From positions 1 to 17,853 of the forward strand of contig UQLW01000049.1 of the NCBI GenBank assembly GCA_900542005.1: DNA of 17,853 nt, read 5' to 3'. A model generated the notes under the pieces. It did not search any database. It saw nothing but the letters and a program-made list of their open reading frames with translations, and had not been told where the DNA came from. The number at the start of each line of letters is the position of its first letter. Position 1 is the first letter of the stretch. The stretch comes from an uncultured Eubacteriales bacterium. Lineage in GTDB: Bacteria; Bacillota; Clostridia; Christensenellales; UMGS416. Made by a program: the position numbers and the translations under genes. Of the stretch, positions 1-7,735 are shown piece by piece.

Positions 1-435
1 CTCCTGCGTGAGTTCCTCGTCGTCCAGGAAGTGCTTGATGATGCGGTACGTGTCTTTGACCAGGCTGAGGATCGACGGGTACAGCAGGTAACCGTGCACG
101 GCGTCCAGCATGCGGTAGCATTGCACCTCGCCGCCCTCCAGCTCCAGGCGCGTCAGCAGCCCTGAAAAGGCTACAGAATCCATTTCCTTGCCCCGGCCGT
201 CCAGGGCGATGGCGTGGGTATTGGGCTTAAGCCGCGATAGCAGCCTTTCCCCTTCGGCCTCCATCACCCGCCGCGCCTGGGCCGGCGAAAGCCGCTCGGC
301 GGCAGGCTGATCGTTCACCTCGGCAATCTCCACCCGGGCGTAGCGGCTCAGGCGCTTCAGGTATTCCTGGGCCGCATCCCGCCAATAGGCCTCCTTTAAG
401 CGTCCCACGCAGAGAATATCAATCCGCATAGCCAT
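1..435 (-). CDS. rlmH: RlmH-like 23S rRNA methyltransferase, N-terminal part, partial, aberrant 3' end
   Basis: RlmH methylates N3 of pseudouridine 1915 in 23S rRNA. The first ~105 residues fit the family: the start MRIDILCVGRLKEAYW, EYLKRLSRYARVEIAEV, a KPNTHAIALDGRGKEMDS strand and an LEGGEVQ segment. The family then continues with a glycine-rich SAM-binding loop (FVIGGSxG), but here the same frame reads CYRMLDAVHGYLLYPS and stays open to the window edge with no RlmH-like sequence. The change falls at about base 120. An ATG at 435 lies 9 nt after a GGAGG that overlaps the stop region of the upstream protease gene; a second in-frame ATG at 429 matches the usual RlmH start but is 15 nt away. 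The gap to the upstream gene is 5 nt, so the two are probably translationally coupled. RlmH identity is sure for the N-terminal part. The protein as read would lack its cofactor site and knot. Confidence 0.75.
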   Translation of the reverse strand, partial: MAMRIDILCVGRLKEAYWRDAAQEYLKRLSRYARVEIAEVNDQPAAERLSPAQARRVMEAEGERLLSRLKPNTHAIALDGRGKEMDSVAFSGLLTRLELEGGEVQCYRMLDAVHGYLLYPSILSLVKDTYRIIKHFLDDEELTQE

Positions 436-440
436 TCACT

Positions 441-1382
441 CTATCCTCCAATCGAGAATTCGGCCATGGCGCTGGCGGCGACCAGCAGGGCAAAGACGGC
501 CGTGCCTGCCGCCATCGGCGCCCACCAGAAGGGGCTGCGTTCTTCCCGGGGCGCCGGCTGGACACCGGGAGTGATGCGGCGGTAAAAATAAATAAGCACC
601 GCCATAAGCGCCGCGGCAACCAGCGCAAGGTTCCCCAGCAGCAGCAGGGACTGCAGCCGGAGCAGCGGCGAAACCTCGGCCTGCGGCTGCCCTGCCTGCA
701 GGCCCATGGCCCAATAGCTGATCAGGGTGGCCAGGGCGTTGTTGGTCAGGTGAAAGGCCATAGCCGGGTAGACCGTGCGGCTGCGCAGCGCCAGATAGCC
801 CATCAGCCAGCCCAGAAGGAAGGTATAGGGCAGGGCAGAAAAGCTGCCGTGCATCAGGGCAAAGATGGCGGCAGTGAGGACCGCGGCGGCCATGGGGCCC
901 ATACGTCCCCGGAGCGCAGGCATCAGCACGCCCCGCAGACAGAGCTCCTCGGCAAAGGCCGCCGCAGCGGCCACCGAGAGAAGCGCCAGCGCCAGCTCAA
1001 AGGGGCCCTTGATCTCAGGCAGGGTTACGCCCTGGGGCGTAGCGCCCATCAGCTCTAAAAGAAGAATCCACACATTTTGGATGAGCAGCATCACCGGATA
1101 GCTGGCAAGGGCGAGGCCGGCGGCCAACAGCACAGCCCGGCCCTCGCCAGGGGGGAACGCCCGAAGCGGCGAAAAGGCCTTTCGCCCGGTGGCGCGGCAC
1201 ACGAAAGCCAGCGGCACCAGCAAAAAGGCCAGTTCCACGATGCCGGTCCACAGGTATTGCTGCCAGCCGGCGGTCATTTTCGGCGTGAGATAGCCGGAGA
1301 GAAGCTGCATCAGCAAGAGAAAGCCAGCCCACAGCAGAACCAGCAGGGATGCTGATGATGACGGTACCCGCCTGTTGTCCAT
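441..1382 (-). CDS. CPBP family intramembrane glutamic protease (CAAX protease-like)
   Basis: This is a 313-residue polytopic membrane protein of the CPBP (Abi/Rce1-like) family, putative intramembrane proteases that in bacteria are linked to bacteriocin immunity, signalling or protein maturation. Several hydrophobic segments run along its length (about 13-33, 46-63, 83-113, 128-143, 165-180, 185-200, 212-226, 240-265 and a C-terminal one). The three family motifs are present in order: EExxxR (E145, E146, R150), FxxxH (F174, H178) and HxxxN (H211, N215). The ATG at 1382 follows a GGAGG with 9 nt spacing. The gene lies 74 nt after htrA and 5 nt before rlmH on the same strand, so it probably belongs to one operon with them. 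The family assignment is secure; the substrate is unknown. Confidence 0.9.
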   Translation of the reverse strand: MDNRRVPSSSASLLVLLWAGFLLLMQLLSGYLTPKMTAGWQQYLWTGIVELAFLLVPLAFVCRATGRKAFSPLRAFPPGEGRAVLLAAGLALASYPVMLLIQNVWILLLELMGATPQGVTLPEIKGPFELALALLSVAAAAAFAEELCLRGVLMPALRGRMGPMAAAVLTAAIFALMHGSFSALPYTFLLGWLMGYLALRSRTVYPAMAFHLTNNALATLISYWAMGLQAGQPQAEVSPLLRLQSLLLLGNLALVAAALMAVLIYFYRRITPGVQPAPREERSPFWWAPMAAGTAVFALLVAASAMAEFSIGG

Positions 1383-1456
1383 CCTGCGATTCCTCCCATT
1401 CCCAGCCCATTAGGGCTGCCTTATGAGGGTAAGGATAAACGAAGCGGAGGCGCTTG

Positions 1457-2509
1457 TCAATTCACCGGACGCTGGGATAGCACGCATTCCCCCTGCAGGG
1501 TCTGACCGTCCCGCTGCCAGGTCAGCGTCAGGCTTTCGCCGATTTCGGTGGCGTACACCTTGCGGCGGAAGGCCAGCACGGAGGCAGGCTGCGTATCGCC
1601 TACGGTAAGCAGCACGTCGCCCTTCCGGATCCCAGCCGCATAGGCGGGCCCCTCCGGGTCTACGTTCAGCACGGCCAGGCCCTGGTTCACCTCGCGGCCA
1701 TAATAGCGGGCAATATCGCTGTCGATCACCGTAACCCCCACATAGGGTGCGGTAAAGCTTCCGTTGGCGATTATCCGCTCCACAATGGGCTTGGCCAGGT
1801 CAGAGGGGATGGCGAAGCCCATGCCCTCGGCATCCTGAACCTTGACGGTATTGATCCCGATGACCTTGCCCTCCAGCGTCACCAGCGGCCCGCCGGAATT
1901 ACCGGGGTTGATGGAGGCGTCGGTCTGCACCAGCTCCTCCAGGAAGGACAGCCCTGTGGCGGTGGGGATCTGCAGCGTCCGGTTCATACCGGATACGATG
2001 CCAGCCGTCACCGTATGCTGGAAGGAAAGGTCCAGGGGCGTGCCGATGGCGGCCACAGGGTCGCCCACAGCCAGCTCCTCCACGCTGCCCAGCGTGACCG
2101 GTGAAAAGGGCCCGCCCTCATCGCATTTGACCACGGCGAGATCCAGCACGCTGTCGCTCCACACGGCGTGGGCGTCAAGCCGCGTCCCGTCGCTGAGCAC
2201 CACCGTGATGGTATCCGCTTCGCCGGCCACATGATGGTTGGTAAGGATATAGCCGCTTGCATCCACGAAGAAGCCCGTCCCCAACCCCTGGACGCTGTCC
2301 TCACCGGCGCCCATGGTGACGGCGAGGCCCACCACCGAGGGAGAGAGCCGCTCAATCATCTTGGAGATACCATTTTCCCGCTGAAAGAAAAGGGTCTGCT
2401 GGGTGTGCACGGGGGTGGGCGTAGCCTGGGGCTGCTGGGGTGAAGCCGGCGAGCAGCCCGCCAGCAAGAGCGCCGCCGCCAGGGCGATCAGGGTTCTTCT
2501 TTTTTTCAT
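1457..2509 (-). CDS. HtrA/DegP-like trypsin-type serine protease with PDZ domain, predicted lipoprotein
   Basis: This is a 350-residue extracytoplasmic quality-control protease. A basic, hydrophobic N-terminus ends in the lipobox LLAGC (C19), so it is predicted to be lipid-anchored on the outer face of the membrane. A Pro/Gln/Thr-rich spacer (20-40) precedes the protease domain. The triad is visible: H93 in TNHHV, D123 in VLDLAVVK and S205 in GNSGGPL. One PDZ domain occupies about residues 255-345. The ATG at 2509 is preceded by AAGGAG with 8 nt spacing. Firmicute HtrA proteins usually carry an N-terminal transmembrane anchor, so the lipobox is a variation. The arrangement htrA, CPBP protease, rlmH recalls the htrA-rlmH neighbourhood near the origin of other Firmicutes (from general knowledge). 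The orthologue name (htrA, htrC or yyxA) cannot be settled here. Confidence 0.92.
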   Translation of the reverse strand: MKKRRTLIALAAALLLAGCSPASPQQPQATPTPVHTQQTLFFQRENGISKMIERLSPSVVGLAVTMGAGEDSVQGLGTGFFVDASGYILTNHHVAGEADTITVVLSDGTRLDAHAVWSDSVLDLAVVKCDEGGPFSPVTLGSVEELAVGDPVAAIGTPLDLSFQHTVTAGIVSGMNRTLQIPTATGLSFLEELVQTDASINPGNSGGPLVTLEGKVIGINTVKVQDAEGMGFAIPSDLAKPIVERIIANGSFTAPYVGVTVIDSDIARYYGREVNQGLAVLNVDPEGPAYAAGIRKGDVLLTVGDTQPASVLAFRRKVYATEIGESLTLTWQRDGQTLQGECVLSQRPVN

Positions 2510-2595
2510 TGTATATGCTCCTTCCGCCCTCCTTGGCAGGTTTCACCCGCCGCTGGGCTCCCGTCTAGTATGGCCGTAAAGGCGCGCCCATCATC

Positions 2596-2625
2596 TTGCA
2601 AATCTTTGGGTTTTTGGAGTATAAT
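2596..2625 (+). promoter_or_regulatory. Sigma-A type promoter for the GNAT gene
   Basis: A perfect -10 hexamer TATAAT (2620-2625) lies 18 nt after TTGCAA (2596-2601), a good -35. Transcription would begin near 2632, shortly before the ribosome site and the TTG start at 2652. It lies between two divergent genes and points to the plus-strand one. Confidence 0.7.
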
Positions 2626-2651
2626 AACCATAATTGGGGGGAGGCGTCATT

Positions 2652-3200
2652 TTGTACGACTTGGATCAGGAAAAGGATTCCACCATTGTGCGGCCGGCCC
2701 GCGTTTCCGACGCGCCGGGGATCGCCCATGTGCTGGTGGATACCTATCTGGATACCTATCGGGGATTGATTCAGGACAGCACATTGAACCGCTTGTCCAT
2801 CCCCGGACGGTCTACCCGATGGGAGCAGGTCATTGCTGCCCGCGGGTCGGATATCGTGTTGGTCGCGGTGGATGATAAGAGCAACCGCGTGCTGGGTTAT
2901 GCTTATGGGGGCACGAGCCGCGACGTTACGCTGCCGGATGGCGAGATTTATCAGCTTTATGTCCACCCCAAGGCCCAGGGGAACCATTTGGGCGAGCGGC
3001 TGTTCGTCCAGTTTGCCCGGGCGCTTTGGCTGGAGGGATATGTGTCCATGATGGTGCATGTGCTGGAGGGAAACCCTGCCATGCATTTTTACCAGCGTAT
3101 GGGCGGCATTCCTGTAGGCAGCCATATGACCACGCTGGACGGGAAGCCCTATCGGGAGAATTCCTTCCGTTGGCCCGATCTGGATGAATTTATGGATTAA
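2652..3200 (+). CDS. GNAT family N-acetyltransferase
   Basis: This 182-residue protein is predicted to move an acetyl group from acetyl-CoA to an amine. The N-terminal strand reads TIVRPARVSDAPGIAHV, typical of GNAT proteins. Motif A is visible as YQLYVHPKAQGNHLGERL, with the acetyl-CoA pyrophosphate loop Q-G-N-H-L-G, and motif B as VLEGNPAMHFYQRMGG. The TTG at 2652 is chosen because GGAGG (2640-2644) stands 7 nt before it; the in-frame TTG at 2634 has no such site. The gene stands alone between its own promoter and a strong terminator. The substrate (small molecule, antibiotic or protein N-terminus) is not apparent. Confidence 0.88.
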   Translation: MYDLDQEKDSTIVRPARVSDAPGIAHVLVDTYLDTYRGLIQDSTLNRLSIPGRSTRWEQVIAARGSDIVLVAVDDKSNRVLGYAYGGTSRDVTLPDGEIYQLYVHPKAQGNHLGERLFVQFARALWLEGYVSMMVHVLEGNPAMHFYQRMGGIPVGSHMTTLDGKPYRENSFRWPDLDEFMD

Positions 3201-3228
3201 AGCGGCCCTTCAGGGGCTATTCTGTATC

Positions 3229-3251
3229 CGCGCGGTTCGCCGCGCGTTTTT
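3229..3251 (+). terminator. Rho-independent terminator with TTCG loop after the GNAT gene
   Basis: A perfect 7-bp GC stem, CGCGCGG (3229-3235) and CCGCGCG (3240-3246), closes a TTCG tetraloop and is followed by five T residues. It lies 29 nt after the GNAT stop and 64 nt before the next gene. Confidence 0.9.
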
Positions 3252-3314
3252 CATCATGCGAGGGTATTCTGTCCGGCGCTGAGAAAATGATGCGTGACGA
3301 AAAGGGAGAGTGGG

Positions 3315-4547
3315 ATGAGCTTTCGATTTTTGCATATAGCCGATTTACATTTAGACGCGCCCTTTTCCGGGCGGGCCGAGCTGCGGCAGCGGTTGAGGTC
3401 TGCCCAGAGGGAGAGCCTTTCCGCCGCGGTGGACGCTGCGCTGGAGCACCGGGTCCACGCCCTTTTAATAGCCGGCGATCTGGTAGATCAGGAATCCTGC
3501 GCCTATGATACCGCCGCCTTCATCCGGGGGCAGCTGACCCGGCTGCACCGGGAGGGTATCGCCGTGTTCTATGCCCATGGCAACCACGACCCGGCCTCAT
3601 CGGCGCTGGAACTGCCCTCCTGGGTGGAAACCTTCGACAGCCGCTATGCCCGGATGGTAGAGGTGCGGGACAAAGCGGGTCAGGTGGTAGGGGCCGTGGT
3701 GGGCTCCGGCTTTGCCCGGTCTCAGGAGTATGATTCAATGGCCGCCTCCTATCCCCGGCGGCATGGACGCATCCCGACCATTGGGCTGATGCATACCCAG
3801 CTCATGGAGGAAGCCGGCAGGGGTACGCCCTATGCGCCAGTGTCGCTGGCACAGCTGGAATCCCTGCAATATGATTACTGGGCGCTGGGGCATATTCACC
3901 GCCGCCAAAGCTATGGCCAGCATATTCATTATAGCGGTTGCCTGTGCGGGGCAGGCTATGGCGATACCGGCCCCCAGGGCGGGCTGCTGGTGGAGGTGGC
4001 CGGGCATGGAACGCCTGCCGTGCGATTCCTGCCCCTGGCCCGGATGCAATGGGAGCAGAGGACCCTGGAGGGGCTGGCCGCCTGCCAGGAGGAGGCCGCC
4101 CTGTTTGACGCTGTACGGGCTGCCATCGACCGGATGGAGCTAACCGTACCGGCCATGATCCGCCTGACGGTCAAGGGGGAGGTAGGCTGCTGGCAGCTGC
4201 TGGCCTCATCCAGGGGCGCTTCGGTTTTGGAGGATATGGGCTGCCGGCTGGCGCAGGCTTGCCACGCGCTGGCCGTGGAGGTGACGGCGGAGGATATCTG
4301 CGCGCCAGCCCAGGCCGAGAGCTACCGGCAGGAGGTGAGCCTGCTGGGGGAGATGCTCCATACGCTGGATGCCGCGGAAGGGGACGATGAACTGCTGGAT
4401 CAGCTGCTGGACGCGCTGGAGCCCCTGGGATTGGCTGGCTGCCAGCATGGCACGCGCCAGCAGCAGCGCGCCTATGCCCGCAGCCTTTTGCCCGGGCTGC
4501 AGCAGCAGGCCATTGCGCTTATGCGAAGGGAGGAGTCCCAGTCATGA
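3315..4547 (+). CDS. yhaO: YhaO-like metallophosphoesterase (SbcD/Mre11-type DNA repair nuclease subunit)
   Basis: This 410-residue protein is the nuclease-type partner of the Rad50-like YhaN encoded just downstream, together an SbcCD/Mre11-Rad50-like pair thought to act on DNA ends or double-strand breaks. The calcineurin-like phosphoesterase motifs are in order: D10-x-H12 in HIADLHLD, LLIAGDLVDQES, YAHGNHDP, GLMHTQL and WALGHIHRR, all metal ligands or catalytic residues. The C-terminal ~150 residues are the less conserved capping/partner-binding region. The ATG at 3315 follows GGGAG with 6 nt spacing and gives the expected short N-terminus; a GTG at 3294 is in frame but less likely. Its stop overlaps the next start as ATGA. 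It is distinguished from SbcD proper by the YhaN-like partner. Confidence 0.9.
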   Translation: MSFRFLHIADLHLDAPFSGRAELRQRLRSAQRESLSAAVDAALEHRVHALLIAGDLVDQESCAYDTAAFIRGQLTRLHREGIAVFYAHGNHDPASSALELPSWVETFDSRYARMVEVRDKAGQVVGAVVGSGFARSQEYDSMAASYPRRHGRIPTIGLMHTQLMEEAGRGTPYAPVSLAQLESLQYDYWALGHIHRRQSYGQHIHYSGCLCGAGYGDTGPQGGLLVEVAGHGTPAVRFLPLARMQWEQRTLEGLAACQEEAALFDAVRAAIDRMELTVPAMIRLTVKGEVGCWQLLASSRGASVLEDMGCRLAQACHALAVEVTAEDICAPAQAESYRQEVSLLGEMLHTLDAAEGDDELLDQLLDALEPLGLAGCQHGTRQQQRAYARSLLPGLQQQAIALMRREESQS

Positions 4548-7198
4548 GATGGATCAGGTTATCGGCGCTGCGGTTTGGCCCGTTAGGACAGTGGACAGGC
4601 CGTCTGGATCAGCAGGCGGTGGTTTTCCTGGGCCGCAACGAAGCGGGCAAGAGCACCATGATGGAGCTGATGTGCACCCTGCTCTTTGGCGGGCACCGGC
4701 GCAAGGCCGACACCAAGCGGCTGATTGCCTGGGGAAGCGCCGATGCGCAGATCGAGGGCGTGCTGGCCCGGGATGATGGCGCCGAGATGACGGTTCAGCG
4801 CGTGCTGCGCCCTTCGGGTGTGAAGGGCTCGCTGACAGAGGGAGGCAGGCTTCAGGAATTGGACGACGGGCCCCTTCCCTGGCTGGCCCCTGTGAGCCGG
4901 GAGCTCTACGGTAATATTTACGCGCTATCGCTTTACGACCTGCTTTTCCCCAAGCAGGAGGCCTGGGCCCTGACCCAGGACCAGCTGCTGGGCGGCACGG
5001 CGGACCGGCAGCTGCGCCCGGCCAGCCAGGTGCGCGAGGGGCTATACCGCCAGGCGATGTCGCTATGGCGGCCGGACCGCCGGGGGAAAACCCGGATGGA
5101 GGAGCTGGAGGCCAAGCTGCGCGAGCTGCATGACCAGCTGAACCTAGTCCAGCGGGCCCAGGAGCAGGCAGGGGAGCTGGAGGCCCGCCAGCAGGAATGC
5201 CAGCAGGAGATCGCCCGCCTTCGCCAGCAGCAGCAGCGCCAGCAGCAGCAGCTGGAGGAAGCGCTGACCCTGCGGGACCGTGCTGCTCGGATGCAGGAGG
5301 GCCGTGCGCTGCTGGCCTCAGCGGGCGATGTGGAAGCCTTTGACGCGTTGCCCCAGGACGTGGAGGGGACGCTGGAGGTGCTTCGGGGACGCCAGCGCGC
5401 GCTGGCGCGTCAGGTCGCCGAGAGCGGCCGCAGCCTGGCTCAGATGAACGAGCAGATGGAGCGCTTTACCTTCCGCGAGGAACGGATCCTGGAAAAGGCG
5501 GAGGAGATCGACCGCCTTTATGCCCAGCTGCCCATGCTGCAGGAAGCAAGCCGGCAGCTGCCGGAGCTGCTGGAAAAGGCCCAGCAGGCCTCGGCCCAGG
5601 CGTCCCGCTATAGGACGGAGCGGCTGGGCGATCCCTTTGGACTGGGGCAGGGGCATAGCCTGCCGCTGGCCCGGCTGCAGGAGGCCTCGGCCCAGGCCCT
5701 GGACGCCCACATGGCCCACCTAAGGGCTAAGGAGCAGCTGGCGGACGCCCAAGCCAGGGTGAGATCCCCGATCCCCCTTTTCCTGGGCATTGGCGGCTGT
5801 CTTTGCCTGACAGCTGCCGCCTATTTGCTGCCGCCGCTGGGCTTGACCGGGCTGGATTCCGCACTGGGTTGGGGGCTGTCCGGCCTGCTGGCCCTTCTGT
5901 CGGCCGGGGCCTTTATAGGGGCGGGGCCTGTCGCCAACCGCCTGAGGGATCAAAAGACGCGGGAGCTGCGGGAGGCCTGCCGGCAGAGCGCCCAACGGGA
6001 TGACGAAGCCAATGGGCAGCTGTTGGAGCTGCTGAAGCCGCTTGCGCTGCAGCAGGCCCTGCGGGATGATCCTGGAGAGCTGGCCATGCGCTGCCAACAA
6101 TATGCGCAGCTAGCCCAGCAGGAGGCCGAGCTGAAGGAGCGCTGCCGGCTGCTGCAGGATCATTCTTTGCAGGATTCCAGCCAGGTTCAGGCCTTGGCCA
6201 AGGAGCTGCTGCCAGAATGCGGCGATGACGCCCTGGCAAACCTGATAGCCCTGCAGGCTGCCCTGGAGGATGCACGGCGCTGGCGCGAGGACAGCGAGCG
6301 CCTGTATCAGGAAATGACAGCAGAGCGCGGCCGCCTGGCGGAATTGAAGCGCCAGCAGCAGCAGGCGGTGGATGAAGAGCAGGAAATCCTCAATATCCTC
6401 TACCAGGTGCCTGGCAGGGATGTAGCGGAACAGATGGCCGAGATACGCCGGAGGCAGCAGGCCGCCCGGCGGGGGCAGGCGATGCTGGAGGGCGGCGAAG
6501 AAGCCGGATTGCCGCCGGCAGAGCAGCTTATGCAGCAGGTCGACCGGCGGCAATCGGAGCTGGATGAGACGCTTTCCCAGCTGCAGGGGCTGTATAACAG
6601 CCAGGGGGCGATGGATCAAAGGCTGGAGCAGCTGAAGCGCCAGGGGCCCTCTGAACCGATTCGCCGGGAGATCGAAACGCTCACCGCCCAGCAGGAGGAT
6701 TTGATCCGTGAGCGGGATCAGCAGGCGCTGCTGTTTGCCCTGGTTAAGGTATCGGAGCAGCGCTTTCGTGAGCAGCATCAGCCCGATGTGGTGCGCCGCG
6801 CTTCCAGCTATCTTTCGCAGATCACCAGCGGCCGCTATAGCCGGATCGTGATGAGTGAGGATCAGCAGGGGATCCGAATCTACAGCCCGGAGGCAGGCGA
6901 ATTCGTGGATCCGGCCAAAAGCCGGCTTTCACAGGGCACGATAGAACAAGTGTTCTTATCCTTGCGGCTTGGCCTGGTAGATCACCTGGATCCAAAAGGG
7001 GAGAGCCTGCCCCTTTTGTTGGATGAGACCTTTGTAAACTGGGATCATGACAGGCTGGTGCGGGGCCTTTCCGTACTGGCGCAGGTGGCGAATCGCCGGC
7101 AGCTGATTTTGTTTACCTGCCATCCATGGATGCTGAAAGCAATGGAGGAGGCAGGATTCGCCTATCAGCTGGTATCGATGGAGGAAGCCCATGTTTAG
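4544..7198 (+). CDS. yhaN: YhaN-like AAA/SMC-type ATPase (Rad50/SbcC-like) with internal membrane segments
   Basis: This 884-residue protein has ABC/SMC-type ATPase halves at both ends and coiled coil between. The N-terminus carries the Walker A motif GRNEAGKST. The C-terminus carries the signature-like LSQGTIEQVFLSLRLGL, then Walker B LPLLLDETFVNWD and a switch-region LILFTCHPWM. Two long Gln/Glu/Arg-rich coiled coils (about 175-345 and 475-745) flank a hydrophobic stretch at about 408-460 that looks like two membrane helices, a trait known for YhaN and unlike soluble SbcC. The ATG overlaps the yhaO stop by 4 nt, and GGAGG in the end of yhaO serves as its ribosome site. A CAG-rich tract near 5228-5250 encodes part of the first coil. 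The pair probably binds and processes DNA ends, possibly at the membrane. Confidence 0.9.
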   Translation: MRWIRLSALRFGPLGQWTGRLDQQAVVFLGRNEAGKSTMMELMCTLLFGGHRRKADTKRLIAWGSADAQIEGVLARDDGAEMTVQRVLRPSGVKGSLTEGGRLQELDDGPLPWLAPVSRELYGNIYALSLYDLLFPKQEAWALTQDQLLGGTADRQLRPASQVREGLYRQAMSLWRPDRRGKTRMEELEAKLRELHDQLNLVQRAQEQAGELEARQQECQQEIARLRQQQQRQQQQLEEALTLRDRAARMQEGRALLASAGDVEAFDALPQDVEGTLEVLRGRQRALARQVAESGRSLAQMNEQMERFTFREERILEKAEEIDRLYAQLPMLQEASRQLPELLEKAQQASAQASRYRTERLGDPFGLGQGHSLPLARLQEASAQALDAHMAHLRAKEQLADAQARVRSPIPLFLGIGGCLCLTAAAYLLPPLGLTGLDSALGWGLSGLLALLSAGAFIGAGPVANRLRDQKTRELREACRQSAQRDDEANGQLLELLKPLALQQALRDDPGELAMRCQQYAQLAQQEAELKERCRLLQDHSLQDSSQVQALAKELLPECGDDALANLIALQAALEDARRWREDSERLYQEMTAERGRLAELKRQQQQAVDEEQEILNILYQVPGRDVAEQMAEIRRRQQAARRGQAMLEGGEEAGLPPAEQLMQQVDRRQSELDETLSQLQGLYNSQGAMDQRLEQLKRQGPSEPIRREIETLTAQQEDLIRERDQQALLFALVKVSEQRFREQHQPDVVRRASSYLSQITSGRYSRIVMSEDQQGIRIYSPEAGEFVDPAKSRLSQGTIEQVFLSLRLGLVDHLDPKGESLPLLLDETFVNWDHDRLVRGLSVLAQVANRRQLILFTCHPWMLKAMEEAGFAYQLVSMEEAHV

Positions 7199-7661
7199 CT
7201 GCTTTGTAGAGACAGAGCTGGGCCTGTTTGGCGCCAGCGGGGATGAATGGGGTCTTAGCCGCATCTACCTGCCCCATGAAGCGCAGGAGGCGGCTAATAG
7301 GCCCTCGGAAGGGCCCTTGCCCTGGGACTTTCCCGGTCAGCTGATGGAGTATCTGGCTGGAAAGCGGAAGGAGTGGAATCTGCCCTTTTCTTTGACGGGC
7401 TCGCCTTTTCAGTTGGCGGTTTGGTACGCCTGTAAGGATATTCCCTATGGGAGTGCCTGCACCTATGGCCAGTTAGCGGCTATGGCTGGCTATTCGGGCG
7501 CAGCGCAATCAGTAGGCCGGGCGATGGCGGCCAATCCATTGCCTCTGGTTATTCCCTGCCACCGGGTGCTGCCAGCCTCTGGCGGGATTGGCTGCTATGG
7601 AGGCGGGGCGGATTTGAAGGAAAAGCTGTTGCGGCTTGAGGGTGCGCTGGAGACAGGATAG
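7191..7661 (+). CDS. Methylated-DNA--[protein]-cysteine S-methyltransferase (Ogt/MGMT)
   Basis: This 156-residue suicide repair enzyme transfers alkyl groups from O6-alkylguanine or O4-alkylthymine in DNA to its own cysteine. The active-site motif IPCHRV is intact (C123), with the helix-turn-helix segment TYGQLAAMAG and the nucleotide-flipping arginine in SVGRAMAANP (R110). The C-terminal GIGCYGGGADLKEKLLRLE is typical of the family. The start at 7191 lies inside the end of yhaN (8-nt overlap), with GGAGG 6 nt before it, so its translation is coupled to yhaN. The three genes yhaO-yhaN-ogt form one repair operon ended by the strong terminator at 7682. The short N-terminal domain fits Ogt rather than Ada. 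Confidence 0.93.
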   Translation: MFSCFVETELGLFGASGDEWGLSRIYLPHEAQEAANRPSEGPLPWDFPGQLMEYLAGKRKEWNLPFSLTGSPFQLAVWYACKDIPYGSACTYGQLAAMAGYSGAAQSVGRAMAANPLPLVIPCHRVLPASGGIGCYGGGADLKEKLLRLEGALETG

Positions 7662-7681
7662 TAGAATTTGGCCATAGATGA

Positions 7682-7726
7682 GAAAAGGCAGAGGATTCTT
7701 TCAAAATCCTCTGCCTTTTCTTTTTT
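7682..7726 (+). terminator. Strong terminator between the repair operon and the convergent aminotransferase gene
   Basis: A perfect 16-bp stem, GAAAAGGCAGAGGATT (7682-7697) paired with 7705-7720, has a 7-nt loop and is followed by six T residues. It lies 20 nt after the alkyltransferase stop and 9 nt from the 3' end of the opposing gene, so it may also serve the minus-strand transcript. Confidence 0.92.
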
Positions 7727-7735
7727 GTTCAAGCG

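Noticed and set aside
1403..1418. Hairpin CAGCCC/GGGCTG between htrA and the CPBP gene as a terminator
   Set aside because: It has no T tail and is followed directly by the ribosome site of the next gene, so read-through is more likely.
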